Source of the DNA: an uncultured Roseovarius sp.
GTDB lineage: Bacteria; Pseudomonadota; Alphaproteobacteria; Rhodobacterales; Rhodobacteraceae
Assembly (NCBI RefSeq): GCF_947489715.1
Contig: NZ_CANLER010000002.1
Span: 62,001 to 126,000, forward strand
Length of the DNA stretch: 64,000 nt
Direction: 5' to 3'
Within the stretch, counting starts at the first letter, position 1, and each line of letters starts with the position of its first letter. A program made the position numbers and the translations under genes. Shown here one piece after another: positions 20,895 through 30,125 of this stretch. The notes beneath the pieces are model-generated. The model did no database searches and was not told where the DNA came from. It saw nothing but the letters and a program-made list of their open reading frames with translations.

Positions 20895-21010
20895 AAATCC
20901 AGCCTCACGCGGGCAAGTTCGAACATCTGCATAGCGTAGCGCAGCTTGCGACGGCCGCCATCGCCAAACCGTACGGAATATGTGTACGTCCTGTACGTTG
21001 TGTACGAAAC

Positions 21011-21751
21011 TCAGACCGGTTTGGCCTCTGGGTTCGGGCGCAGAACTTCAAGCGGTTTGCGCACCTTTTCGCGCAGTCCCAGCCCGCTGGACGCCTGCAC
21101 GCGCTTGGTGGCCTCAACCAGCAAAACACCGCCCGCCGCGACCATCGACAGCTTGCCGCCCAGGCTTTCCCACATGCCAGCGGTCTTGCGCCAAAACCGC
21201 CGTTCCGACGGGGGTTGATATAGCGTCATGGCGTGATTGACCGGCATAAATTCATGCGATTTCAATTGGCTCTCCAACTGTCCCTGACTGTAGGGACGGC
21301 CAAAGCCAAACGGTGTCTTGTCACTGCGCGACCACAATCCGGCCCGGTTGGGCACGACGAACAAGACCGAACCACCTGGCCCCAGAACGCGCCAGCATTC
21401 TTCCAGCAGGGCAGCGGGCTGTTCACTTGTTTCCAGCCCGTGCATCACCAGCAATTTGTCTACATGTCCTGTCTCAAGAGGCCACCAGGTTTCCTCGCAA
21501 AGCACTGAAACATTTGGACAATCCGATGGCCACCCGATCACCCCCTGGGGCGCGGGCATCAGGGCCACCACCCGCCTCGCATCACCCAGATAGGGCCGCA
21601 GGAATGGCACGGCAAAGCCATAGCCCACCACCGTCTGCCCCTTCGCTTCGGGCCAGATTCGCATCATTTCAGCCCGCACAGTCTTCTGCGCCGCACGCCC
21701 AAGCGCACTGCGGTAATAGAAATTGCGAAGATCTTGCACATCAAGATGCAT
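21011..21751 (-). CDS. SAM-dependent methyltransferase domain protein
   Basis: The 246-residue protein has a methyltransferase type 11 core, but the first glycine loop is atypical ([11 protein letters not shown] instead of a DxGxGxG loop). The later motifs are recognisable: [11 protein letters not shown] for the post-motif I strand and [20 protein letters not shown] for motif III. Rhodobacteraceae place this gene divergent from gloB, as here. Substrate is unknown. Because motif I is altered, activity is not certain. Confidence 0.78.
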   Translation of the reverse strand: MHLDVQDLRNFYYRSALGRAAQKTVRAEMMRIWPEAKGQTVVGYGFAVPFLRPYLGDARRVVALMPAPQGVIGWPSDCPNVSVLCEETWWPLETGHVDKLLVMHGLETSEQPAALLEECWRVLGPGGSVLFVVPNRAGLWSRSDKTPFGFGRPYSQGQLESQLKSHEFMPVNHAMTLYQPPSERRFWRKTAGMWESLGGKLSMVAAGGVLLVEATKRVQASSGLGLREKVRKPLEVLRPNPEAKPV

Positions 21752-21813
21752 TGCGGCCCGGCCCGTGATCGGTCACTCTGACGTTAACCATATCCTTCAA
21801 ATGGGGAAAGACC

Positions 21814-22581
21814 ATGACATTGCAAATCCTGACCATCCCCTGCCTGTCAGATAATTACGCCTATCTTGCGCATGATCCCGCCACCGGCCAAACAGCCGCC
21901 GTGGATGTCCCCGAGGCCGCGCCGATCCTCAAAGCCCTTGCAGGCAAGGGCTGGGTGCTTAGCCATGTATTGATCACCCATCACCACTACGATCATGTCG
22001 ATGGCTTGGCCGACCTTCTTGCCGCAGCCCCCGCACAGGTCGTCGGCGCCACTGCCGACGCACACCGCCTGCCGCCGCTGGATATTGCCGTTACAGAGGG
22101 CGATACGGTCAAGATCGGGGAGCAAACGGGCCATGTCCTCGACGTTTCAGGGCACACCGTCGGGCATATCGCGTTTCATTTCCCCGACAGCGCGGCCATC
22201 TTCACTGCTGACAGCCTCATGGCGCTTGGATGCGGCCGGGTGTTCGAAGGCACCATGCCGCAGATGTGGCACAGCCTGCAAAAACTCGCAGTGCTATCGC
22301 CCGAAACAACCGTCTATTCCGGCCACGAATATACGCAATCCAATGCCAAATTCGCGCTGAGTGTTGATCCCTCAAACAGCGCGCTTATATCTAGGGCAAC
22401 TGCTGTGGATGCTGCCCGCGCCAAGGGTCAGCCCACCGTCCCCTCAACCCTCGCAGAAGAATTGGCGACCAACCCGTTCCTGCGCGCAACTGACCTCGAT
22501 ATTCAGGCCCATCTGGGCATGGTCGGGGCCGACCCCGCCGATGTGTTTGCAGAAATCCGCACACGCAAAGATTGTTTTTGA
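21814..22581 (+). CDS. gloB: Hydroxyacylglutathione hydrolase (glyoxalase II)
   Basis: Glyoxalase II hydrolyses S-lactoylglutathione to lactate and glutathione in methylglyoxal detoxification. The 255-residue protein has the metallo-beta-lactamase metal motif THHHYDHVDG (about residues 53-62), a later GHT-GHIAFH, the bridging Asp in FTADSLMALGCGR(V)FEG and YSGHEYT. The C terminus has the substrate-binding helical region ending with RxRKD. Length and order match the family. It is monocistronic as far as visible. Confidence 0.95.
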   Translation: MTLQILTIPCLSDNYAYLAHDPATGQTAAVDVPEAAPILKALAGKGWVLSHVLITHHHYDHVDGLADLLAAAPAQVVGATADAHRLPPLDIAVTEGDTVKIGEQTGHVLDVSGHTVGHIAFHFPDSAAIFTADSLMALGCGRVFEGTMPQMWHSLQKLAVLSPETTVYSGHEYTQSNAKFALSVDPSNSALISRATAVDAARAKGQPTVPSTLAEELATNPFLRATDLDIQAHLGMVGADPADVFAEIRTRKDCF

Positions 22582-22737
22582 CACGCCAAACCCCAGTGAA
22601 ACCTCAACAATGTCAGGAAAAGTGACCGCATTGTGCCAAAAAAGCCTTGAAGCGCCCACGATATCGACCAAACTTTAATGTTATGAGGCCATGGTCAGGG
22701 AAAGAAACCCGGACCCAGATCAGAAGGAGCACCGAAC

Positions 22738-25071
22738 GTGCCTTCATTCTCGAATACGCTGGAACAGGCAATTCACGCAGCATTGGCATTGGCCAACGCC
22801 CGGCAACATGAATTCGCCACGCTGGAGCACCTGTTGCTGGCGCTGATTGACGAACCCGACGCAACCCGCGTGCTCAAGGCCTGTAGTGTCGATACCGAAG
22901 ATTTACGCACAACGCTGGTCGAATTCATCGACGACGATCTGTCCAATCTGGTGACCGATATCGAAGGTTCCGAAGCGGTGCCGACAGCGGCCTTCCAAAG
23001 GGTCATTCAGCGGGCCGCAATTCATGTACAATCCTCCGGCAGGACAGAGGTGACAGGCGCAAACGTTCTGGTCGCCATCTTCGCGGAACGCGAATCGAAT
23101 GCAGCGTATTTCCTGCAATCCCAGGACATGACCCGCTATGACGCCGTCAATTTCATCGCTCACGGTGTTGCCAAGGATCCGGCATTCGGCGAAACGCGCC
23201 CGGTCTCGGGGGCCACGGATGATGGTCAGGAAAACGCGCAATCGACAAACGAAACCGACGCGGTCGAGGCGGGCGAATCCGCTCTGGCCAAGTATTGCGT
23301 CGATTTGAATGAAAAATCTCGCCGGGGTGATGTCGATCCGCTGATCGGTCGCGATCATGAAGTGGAACGCTGCATTCAGGTGCTGTGCCGCCGTCGCAAA
23401 AACAACCCGCTTCTGGTAGGTGATCCCGGTGTTGGCAAGACTGCCATCGCAGAGGGACTTGCGCACAAGGTCGTAGAGGGTGAAACACCCGAAGTATTGT
23501 CGAACACCACGATCTTCTCGCTGGATATGGGCGCGCTGCTGGCTGGTACGCGCTATCGCGGTGATTTCGAAGAGCGGCTGAAAGCGGTTGTTACCGAGCT
23601 GGAAGATCATCCGGATGCGGTACTTTTCATCGACGAAATTCATACGGTGATCGGCGCGGGCGCCACATCGGGCGGGGCGATGGATGCCTCGAACCTGCTG
23701 AAACCTGCCCTTCAGGGCGGCAAGCTCCGCTGCATGGGCTCGACCACTTTCAAGGAATTCCGTCAGCATTTCGAAAAGGATCGCGCGTTGTCGCGTCGGT
23801 TCCAGAAAATTGACGTGGTGGAACCCACCGTTGAAGATACGGTCAAAATCCTCAAAGGTCTGAAGCCTTATTTCGAAGAGCATCACAGCGTCAAATATAC
23901 CGCCGACGCGATCAAGTCTGCGGTAGAGCTCTCGGCGCGCTATATCAACGACCGTAAATTGCCCGACAAGGCGATTGATGTGATTGACGAGGCCGGGGCG
24001 GCGCAACATCTTCTGACCGCGTCCAAGCGGCGCAAGAATATTGGTGCCAAGGAAATCGAAGAAGTTGTCGCCAAGATCGCGCGCATTCCGCCCAAAAACG
24101 TCTCTAAGGACGATGCCGAGGTGCTCAAGGATCTAGAAAAATCGCTGAAGCGGGTTGTGTTTGGCCAGGACAAAGCGATCGAGGCGCTCTCGTCGTCCAT
24201 CAAACTGGCGCGGGCCGGTCTGCGCGAACCCGAAAAACCGATTGGTAACTATCTCTTCGCTGGCCCGACCGGTGTGGGTAAGACAGAGGTGGCCAAACAG
24301 TTGGCCGATACCCTTGGGGTCGAACTGCTGCGCTTTGACATGTCGGAATACATGGAGAAACACGCGGTCTCACGTCTTATTGGCGCGCCACCGGGCTATG
24401 TCGGCTTTGACCAGGGTGGCCTGTTGACCGACGGCGTCGATCAGCATCCGCATTGTGTCTTGCTGCTGGACGAGCTTGAAAAAGCGCATCCGGATGTCTT
24501 CAACATCCTCTTGCAAGTCATGGATCACGGCAGCCTGACGGATCACAACGGCCGCACCGTTGATTTCCGCAATGTCGTTCTGATCATGACATCGAATGCA
24601 GGCGCATCGGAATTGGCAAAAGCCGCGATCGGCTTTGGTCGCGACCGTCGCGAAGGCGAAGACACGGCCGCGATCGAACGTACCTTTACGCCCGAGTTCC
24701 GCAACAGGCTGGATGCCGTGATCTCCTTCGCGCCGCTTGGCAAGGATGTCATTCTGCAAGTCGTCGAGAAGTTCGTACTACAGCTTGAGGCGCAGCTGAT
24801 GGATCGCAACGTTACCATCGAGCTGACAACACCCGCCGCCGAATGGCTGGCCGAAAAGGGCTATGATGACAAGATGGGTGCGCGTCCGCTGGGCCGGGTC
24901 ATTCAGGAATACATCAAGAAGCCTCTGGCCGAGGAGTTACTCTTTGGCAAACTGGCAAAAGGTGGCATCGTCAAGGTGGGCGTCAAGTCCGGCAAGATCG
25001 ACCTGAAGCTCGAAGGCCCCGACCAGCCCCGGATTTCTGGCAAAAAACCACCCCTGCTTACCGCTGATTGA
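22738..25071 (+). CDS. clpA: ATP-dependent Clp protease ATP-binding subunit ClpA
   Basis: ClpA unfolds substrates and feeds them to ClpP. The 777-residue protein has the N-terminal double Clp repeat (residues 1-145), AAA module 1 with Walker A GDPGVGKT (about 223) and Walker B VLFIDEIH, and AAA module 2 with GPTGVGKT (about 507) and VLLLDELEKAHP. The M-domain insertion of ClpB is missing, which fixes the subfamily. The start is GTG with AGAAGGAGC 8-16 bp upstream. The adaptor gene clpS, often just upstream, is not adjacent here. Confidence 0.95.
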   Translation: MPSFSNTLEQAIHAALALANARQHEFATLEHLLLALIDEPDATRVLKACSVDTEDLRTTLVEFIDDDLSNLVTDIEGSEAVPTAAFQRVIQRAAIHVQSSGRTEVTGANVLVAIFAERESNAAYFLQSQDMTRYDAVNFIAHGVAKDPAFGETRPVSGATDDGQENAQSTNETDAVEAGESALAKYCVDLNEKSRRGDVDPLIGRDHEVERCIQVLCRRRKNNPLLVGDPGVGKTAIAEGLAHKVVEGETPEVLSNTTIFSLDMGALLAGTRYRGDFEERLKAVVTELEDHPDAVLFIDEIHTVIGAGATSGGAMDASNLLKPALQGGKLRCMGSTTFKEFRQHFEKDRALSRRFQKIDVVEPTVEDTVKILKGLKPYFEEHHSVKYTADAIKSAVELSARYINDRKLPDKAIDVIDEAGAAQHLLTASKRRKNIGAKEIEEVVAKIARIPPKNVSKDDAEVLKDLEKSLKRVVFGQDKAIEALSSSIKLARAGLREPEKPIGNYLFAGPTGVGKTEVAKQLADTLGVELLRFDMSEYMEKHAVSRLIGAPPGYVGFDQGGLLTDGVDQHPHCVLLLDELEKAHPDVFNILLQVMDHGSLTDHNGRTVDFRNVVLIMTSNAGASELAKAAIGFGRDRREGEDTAAIERTFTPEFRNRLDAVISFAPLGKDVILQVVEKFVLQLEAQLMDRNVTIELTTPAAEWLAEKGYDDKMGARPLGRVIQEYIKKPLAEELLFGKLAKGGIVKVGVKSGKIDLKLEGPDQPRISGKKPPLLTAD

Positions 25072-25119
25072 CGCTTCGGGAACAGGCGGCCTTACCAAAA
25101 CACTAAGCCATAAAAAATT

Positions 25120-25152
25120 AACCGCAGCCATGCTGGGCTGCGGTTTCTTTTT
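25120..25152 (+). terminator. Rho-independent terminator after clpA
   Basis: A 10-bp perfect stem (AACCGCAGCC at 25120-25129, GGCTGCGGTT at 25136-25145) with a 6-base loop is followed by TCTTTTTGTT. It is 49 bp past the clpA stop and also lies near the end of the convergent OmpA-like gene. Confidence 0.9.
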
Positions 25153-25187
25153 GTTCTGAAGTGAATTTTTTTCGTTCCTGCTGCACT

Positions 25188-27146
25188 TCACTTCCCGGTG
25201 AATTTCAATTCGATCCGCCGGTTCTGAGCGCGCGCCTCCGCCGTGTCAGCAGGATTGATCGGCTGATACTGGCCGAACCCATTCGCTGACAAACGGTCGG
25301 GCGGCATGCCCAGCACGTCAATCATGTAGCGGACCACGGACAGCGCCCGCGCCTGGCTTAATTCCCAGTTATCGCTGAATTGCGCAAATGCCCCCAATGG
25401 CACATCATCGGTGTGGCCATCCACCTGCAACACCCAATTGATCTCATCAGGGATTTCATTCGCGACATTCCCCAGAATATCTGTGACCTTGGCGATCTCA
25501 GCCTGACCCGCTGACGACAGCCGTGCTTCACCGGGCGCAAAGAGGACTTCGGACGAAAACGCAAATCTGTCGCCGACGATCCGAACCCCTTCCTGCGCCC
25601 CAAGGACATCGCGCAATCGGCCAAAAAACTCGGAACGATATCTTTCGAGGTCCTGTTTCTCGGCCTCCAACAACTTCAATCGTTCTTCCTGCAGCTTGCG
25701 TTTTTCTTCTTCCAGCTCACGGGCACGGCGTTCTTCGGCCGCGACGCGGGCCAGTGCCGTATTCAGATCCCGCCCCAAGGTCTGAAGCTGAATATCCGAA
25801 GCGGCTTCGCGCGCCTCGGCATCGTCCAACAAGGCCTGAAGCCCCGACAATTGTTCACGTAACGCCGCCAGTTGTCGGTTCAGCAGCGCCTGCTGACGCT
25901 GTGCCTCACTGGCCAATTCCTGCTGTTCGGACAACTCAGACTGTGCCTGCGCCAAAAGAGCTGCACGCTCTTCAGCCTTGCTCAGATTGGCGCCTGCATC
26001 ACTCTCGGCTGCCAGTTTCGCCGCCAAAGCCGCCGCCAGTTGCTTGCGAACCTCCGCCGCATCCAATGCCTCGGCCTGCACCGATTGCTGCGCCGCCAGC
26101 GCTTCGGCCAGTTGCTTTTGCGCAGTCTTCAACTCAGCCGCCGAATTGGCAAGCGCGGCCTCCAGTTCCGCAATCCGCGCAGCCCGCTCAGTGGCTTGCG
26201 TCAGGGCCGAGCTTTCAGCCGCACCCACCTCCGCAAGCTGGGCCTCAACCGCGGCCAAGCGTCCTCGTAACTCTGCGACTTCCGCGTCACGTTCGGCCAA
26301 AGTGCCTTCAATCGTGGCAAGCGATGTCTGCGCATCATCCTGGGCCAGCAACGCCGCCGCCAGTTGAAGGTCCAGATCGTCGCCCGCAATTTGCGCCGCC
26401 GCCAGCATGGTCAGCGTTTCCTCGGCCTTGCGACGTTCTTCCTCCAGCGCCAAAGTCATCGCCGTCAATTCGGCCTCTGCTCCCTTCAGCTTTTCGCGAA
26501 GCGCCTCTGCCGCCGCAGCCTCGGCCAACCGGGCCTTTTCCTCTGCGCTCAACTGCGCCTCAAGATCAGTGACCTGGGCTCCCAAAATTCCTTCGGTCTT
26601 GGCATTGCGGCGGCGCAAATCGGCCACCAGGGCATCCAGTGCCGCGCGCCGGGCCGCAGCAAGGCGCGCCGCTTCGGCCTGTGCGTCCACCTCGTCGCGC
26701 AATCCCGCCAGCGCCAGTTGCAACGCCTCCTGCTCGGACAAAAGAGCGTCCTTCTGACCCTCCAAGGCTGCAACCTGTCCGCGCGCCTCATCCCGTTGTG
26801 CCAGCAGCCCTGCAACCTGTTCCTCAAACGAGGCGATCCGCGCTGATTGTTCCGCATCCCGCTGGCGGGCATCGCTCAGGGTCGCGGATAATTCACCGAC
26901 ACGCACATCCAGCGACGCGCTGCGGTCCTGTTCCAGACCCAAGGCCTGGGCCAGCGCTGCAACCTCGGCGGAGAGGGCATCCAGTTCCGATGCCTGCCCG
27001 CTGATGGTTTCACGCAGGACGAACTGAACGATCATGAAGATCGTCAACACGAACATCAGTACCAGTAACAGGCCTGTCATCGCATCCACGAACCCCGGCC
27101 AGATCGAGGCCTGAAACCGCGCGCCGGTGCGTCGTGAAAGGGCCAT
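25188..27146 (-). CDS. MotB/OmpA-like peptidoglycan-binding protein with a long coiled coil
   Basis: The 652-residue protein has one membrane helix near the N terminus (about residues 25-45), then about 430 residues of Ala/Glu/Leu/Gln-rich heptad-like coiled coil, and a C-terminal OmpA-like domain with NWVLQVDGHTDD, WELSQARA and AENRRIE-type motif at the end. The N-terminal helix preceded by WPGFVDAMT is the MotB/ExbD-like anchor. With the MotA-like partner it probably forms a proton-driven complex that contacts the cell wall. Not flagellar by context. The coiled coil is unusually long for MotB. Confidence 0.82.
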   Translation of the reverse strand: MALSRRTGARFQASIWPGFVDAMTGLLLVLMFVLTIFMIVQFVLRETISGQASELDALSAEVAALAQALGLEQDRSASLDVRVGELSATLSDARQRDAEQSARIASFEEQVAGLLAQRDEARGQVAALEGQKDALLSEQEALQLALAGLRDEVDAQAEAARLAAARRAALDALVADLRRRNAKTEGILGAQVTDLEAQLSAEEKARLAEAAAAEALREKLKGAEAELTAMTLALEEERRKAEETLTMLAAAQIAGDDLDLQLAAALLAQDDAQTSLATIEGTLAERDAEVAELRGRLAAVEAQLAEVGAAESSALTQATERAARIAELEAALANSAAELKTAQKQLAEALAAQQSVQAEALDAAEVRKQLAAALAAKLAAESDAGANLSKAEERAALLAQAQSELSEQQELASEAQRQQALLNRQLAALREQLSGLQALLDDAEAREAASDIQLQTLGRDLNTALARVAAEERRARELEEEKRKLQEERLKLLEAEKQDLERYRSEFFGRLRDVLGAQEGVRIVGDRFAFSSEVLFAPGEARLSSAGQAEIAKVTDILGNVANEIPDEINWVLQVDGHTDDVPLGAFAQFSDNWELSQARALSVVRYMIDVLGMPPDRLSANGFGQYQPINPADTAEARAQNRRIELKFTGK

Positions 27147-27149
27147 GTG

Positions 27150-28346
27150 CTACCCGTCCCCCAAGCCGCTCGATCCGCTTCCACCCGTCCGGGTCTGCTC
27201 CAGCACCCGCGTCAGCGCCGCCAGATCGGTGCGCAACTCGGTCATGCTTTCCTGCCGCCCGGCGCTGATCTCTTCGAGAATACGCAGCATCTGCACGTCG
27301 ATCGACCGCAGACGCATCCGGCTTTCGGCATCAATCCCCTCGTCGCCCCGTTCAACCAGCTTTTCGATCAACCGTTCCTGACTTTCCGCCAGCCGCATGA
27401 GCGCGGCATCGCCTGAGTTGCTTGTCGCTTGTGTCTCCAGCCGGTCGGTCAGGCGCTGCACGGAATCCGCCAGCACACCCAGTTTCTCGTCCACCATCGC
27501 CCGGCTGACATCCGATTGGGTCAGCATCATCTGCAACGATTCCATCTGTTCGCCCATGTGATCGACCACACCGGCCAGAACGTTCTGCTCGACGCTGCCA
27601 TCGCCCTCGCCGGCCGAAAACCCGACCCGGGTGATGGTCGACATCCATTCCTCAAGTTCACGGTAGAACCGGTTCTGCCCGTGGCCCGCGAAAAGTTCCA
27701 GAAGCCCGACAACCAGCGATCCGGCAAGCCCCAGAAGCGATGAGGCAAAGGCGACACCCATGCCGCCAAGCTGTGTTTCAAGGCCGGACATCAGGCGGTT
27801 GAACACCTCGACCCCGCCTTCGCCCTCCTGCGGGGCCAGTGATCGGATCGTATCGACCACCGCCGGAACGGTCGTGGCAAGCCCATAGAACGTCCCTAAA
27901 AGGCCCAGGAAAATAAGCATATTGACGATGTAGCGCGTGATCTCGCGCGCCTCGTCGATACGCTGCGCCACGGAATCCAGGATCGAACGGGCCGATGTCG
28001 AAGCGATCTGCATCCGTTTCCCGCGCTGTCGCAGCAAAGTCGCCAGCGGCGCCAGCAAGAGCGGGGCCTTGATGAATTCATGCCCCGGGCGTTGCGCTGC
28101 GAACCCTTCGATCCAGTGGACCGATCCGATCAGTTGAAACACCTGCCAGAAACAGGCCAGCACCCCGATGATGAAAACGAAGACGATGAACCCGTTCAGC
28201 CACGGGTTGGCCTCGAACACCGGCAAGACGCGCGGCAGGGCCAGAAACGCCCCCGCGCCGGTCAGTCCCAGCACCGCCAGCATCAACATGATCTGGCGGA
28301 CAGGATGTGAAAACTGCGGCTCGACCTCGCGGTCCGGCTGGTCCAT
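27150..28346 (-). CDS. MotA/TolQ/ExbB-like proton channel family protein
   Basis: The 398-residue protein has membrane helices near residues 20-40 and 55-75 and again in the middle (MLIFLGLLGTFYGLATTV, then FASSLLGLAGSLVVGLLEL), which is the MotA/ExbB channel core. A long polar, helical C-terminal region (about residues 250-390) follows, larger than in ExbB. The gene lies 3 bp upstream of the MotB/OmpA-like gene on the same strand, so the two form a unit. A role in envelope maintenance is inferred. ATG 28346 is preferred over longer frames because those lack family sequence. Confidence 0.82.
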   Translation of the reverse strand: MDQPDREVEPQFSHPVRQIMLMLAVLGLTGAGAFLALPRVLPVFEANPWLNGFIVFVFIIGVLACFWQVFQLIGSVHWIEGFAAQRPGHEFIKAPLLLAPLATLLRQRGKRMQIASTSARSILDSVAQRIDEAREITRYIVNMLIFLGLLGTFYGLATTVPAVVDTIRSLAPQEGEGGVEVFNRLMSGLETQLGGMGVAFASSLLGLAGSLVVGLLELFAGHGQNRFYRELEEWMSTITRVGFSAGEGDGSVEQNVLAGVVDHMGEQMESLQMMLTQSDVSRAMVDEKLGVLADSVQRLTDRLETQATSNSGDAALMRLAESQERLIEKLVERGDEGIDAESRMRLRSIDVQMLRILEEISAGRQESMTELRTDLAALTRVLEQTRTGGSGSSGLGDG

Positions 28347-28414
28347 CTGGACGCTCCCGACACTTGTTCTTGTTGGCCTGCACCCTACGCGCAAGCGCCA
28401 ATCAAGCCAAGGAA

Positions 28415-28945
28415 TTATGCGACAAGGGCGCGCACACGGGCGGTCAACCACTCAAGGTCGCTATCGTGTATGCCAAGCTCGCTCAGATGTGACGCGGTGT
28501 TGTAGAGATATTCGTCATTGGGACCGCGCCCCCCGGTCGCGCCCGAGATGATCCGCGCCTGCTCTTCCAGCGCCAGACCACCGCAATATTGCACATGATG
28601 CGGGTCGACGACATAGGTCACCGCCTCGACATGACGGCCATCTGCCAGGCGGATTTCCAGGAATCTTTCCAGATAGGCGGAAGAGATCAATTCACGTTCG
28701 CGCAGGTAGTCCAGCGTGGCCTGCTCGGCCCCCTCGGCCACGGCAAAGGCAACCCCCTGACAGGTCGCATGGTCATCCTCGTCCAGCGCCAGAACAAGGC
28801 CGGGGTTCTCGTCGGTTCCGCGATGATGGACCGAGCGCATGCAAAAACTGCGATGATACCCCGGCAGCGTCGCGATCACCTGCTCGCTGACCTCGAAACC
28901 CGGGTTCCACACCAGCGACCCATAGCCGAAAACCCACATCGTCAT
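28415..28945 (-). CDS. Gamma-glutamylcyclotransferase (ChaC-like)
   Basis: The 176-residue protein starts with VFGYGSLVWNPGF, the glycine-loop signature of ChaC enzymes, which cleave the gamma-glutamyl bond of glutathione to give 5-oxoproline and Cys-Gly. Other family features are RSFCM-SVHHRGT and the late NDEYLYNT segment. The catalytic Glu is likely in the middle region near YLRERE. The start at 28945 has GAGGAACAG upstream. Divergent from DUF2125 with 67 bp between. Confidence 0.9.
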   Translation of the reverse strand: MTMWVFGYGSLVWNPGFEVSEQVIATLPGYHRSFCMRSVHHRGTDENPGLVLALDEDDHATCQGVAFAVAEGAEQATLDYLRERELISSAYLERFLEIRLADGRHVEAVTYVVDPHHVQYCGGLALEEQARIISGATGGRGPNDEYLYNTASHLSELGIHDSDLEWLTARVRALVA

Positions 28946-29012
28946 ATCGCTGTTCCTCGTGCTTTTTACCCTATAAACACCAAAGCCATCGGGCATTAAA
29001 GGGGCACCGGAA

Positions 29013-30017
29013 ATGAGAATGCTGCTCACCCTCATCCTGCTGGCAGCAATCGGCTGGTCAGGATATTGGTTTGTCGGGTCACAGACATCGCAAAGCGCGT
29101 TCGAAACCTGGTTCGACGCGCGCCGGGCCGAAGGGTGGGCTGCGGATTACAGCGACCTGAAGGTGCAGGGCTTTCCCAATCGCTTCGATGCAAGCTTTAC
29201 CGATGTTTCTCTGGCCGACCCGGGCACCGGGCTGGCCTGGGATGCACCGTTCTTCCAGATCCTCGCGCTCAGCTATCAGCCGAACCATGTCATTGCCGTC
29301 TGGCCGAAACAGCAGATGATCGCCACGCCACAAGGCAAATACAAACTGACCAGCGACGACATGCGCGCAAGCATCAGGCTGGAACCTGATACCCAACTGG
29401 CGCTGGAACGCACCACGCTGACGGCGGAAAAACTGATCGTCACACCATCGGCCACCCCGGCTCCGACGCGCGCTGACGCCCTCTCATTGGCCGCGGAACG
29501 GGTCGAAGGAACCCTTGCCACCTATCGTCTTGGGTTTTCCGCCGACGGGTTGAAGCCCTCTGCGCCCTGGGTTCGGCTGGTTGATCCAGGCAGCACGCTG
29601 CCGGATACGCTCAACGCGCTGACGGCGGACCTGACCGTGCGGTTCGACAAGCCCTGGAACCGCTCGGCGATTGAAATCGCCCGCCCCCAGCCCCGTCATA
29701 TCAGGGTGAAACTGGCGCAGGCCAGCTGGGGACAGCTTGATCTGCAATTCGCAGGCGAGGTGGATGTAGATGAAAGCGGCCAACCCAAGGGCGAGGTCAC
29801 GGTCAAAGCCGAAAACTGGCGCGAGATCCTGAAGCTTGCCGTCGCATCCGGTGCATTGCCCGAGGGTCTTGGCTCAACAATCGAAGACGGTCTTGGACTG
29901 GTCGCGGGTCTGTCCGGCAGCCGCAAGTCGCTGGATATCACTTTGGATTTTCGCGATGGTCGGATGTTTCTGGGTCCGGTCCCCATCGGCCCGGCACCAG
30001 TCCTCACGATCCGCTGA
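29013..30017 (+). CDS. DUF2125 domain-containing protein
   Basis: The 334-residue protein begins with a hydrophobic signal or anchor (residues 1-20), followed by a mature region with the DUF2125 opening (W(F)ARR-GW) and GFPNRFD motif at about residues 55-61. The rest is beta-rich, ending with a GPxxIGPAP segment. Members are alphaproteobacterial envelope proteins of unknown function. A dispersed palindromic repeat starts 7 bp after the stop, and may act as its transcript end. Confidence 0.87.
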   Translation: MRMLLTLILLAAIGWSGYWFVGSQTSQSAFETWFDARRAEGWAADYSDLKVQGFPNRFDASFTDVSLADPGTGLAWDAPFFQILALSYQPNHVIAVWPKQQMIATPQGKYKLTSDDMRASIRLEPDTQLALERTTLTAEKLIVTPSATPAPTRADALSLAAERVEGTLATYRLGFSADGLKPSAPWVRLVDPGSTLPDTLNALTADLTVRFDKPWNRSAIEIARPQPRHIRVKLAQASWGQLDLQFAGEVDVDESGQPKGEVTVKAENWREILKLAVASGALPEGLGSTIEDGLGLVAGLSGSRKSLDITLDFRDGRMFLGPVPIGPAPVLTIR

Positions 30018-30024
30018 ACGGCCC

Positions 30025-30125
30025 AGAGCGTTTCCAGTTTTCGTTGAAACAAGCATCATCGCTTTTCGCGTTCGAGCGTAGCGAGAGGCAGCGAACAAGC
30101 GATCAATGTGAACTGGAAACGCTTT
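30025..30125. repeat. Palindromic dispersed repeat, copy 2
   Basis: This copy has perfect 13-bp inverted ends (AGCGTTTCCAGTT and AACTGGAAACGCT) and inner inverted pairs ATCGCTT/AAGCGAT and TTCGC/GCGAA. It is about 93% identical to 15484-15583, with a one-base gap. Its right edge touches the TAA stop (30124-30126) of the extensin-like gene, and its left end lies 7 bp after the DUF2125 stop, so it fills the gap between two convergent genes. Confidence 0.88.
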
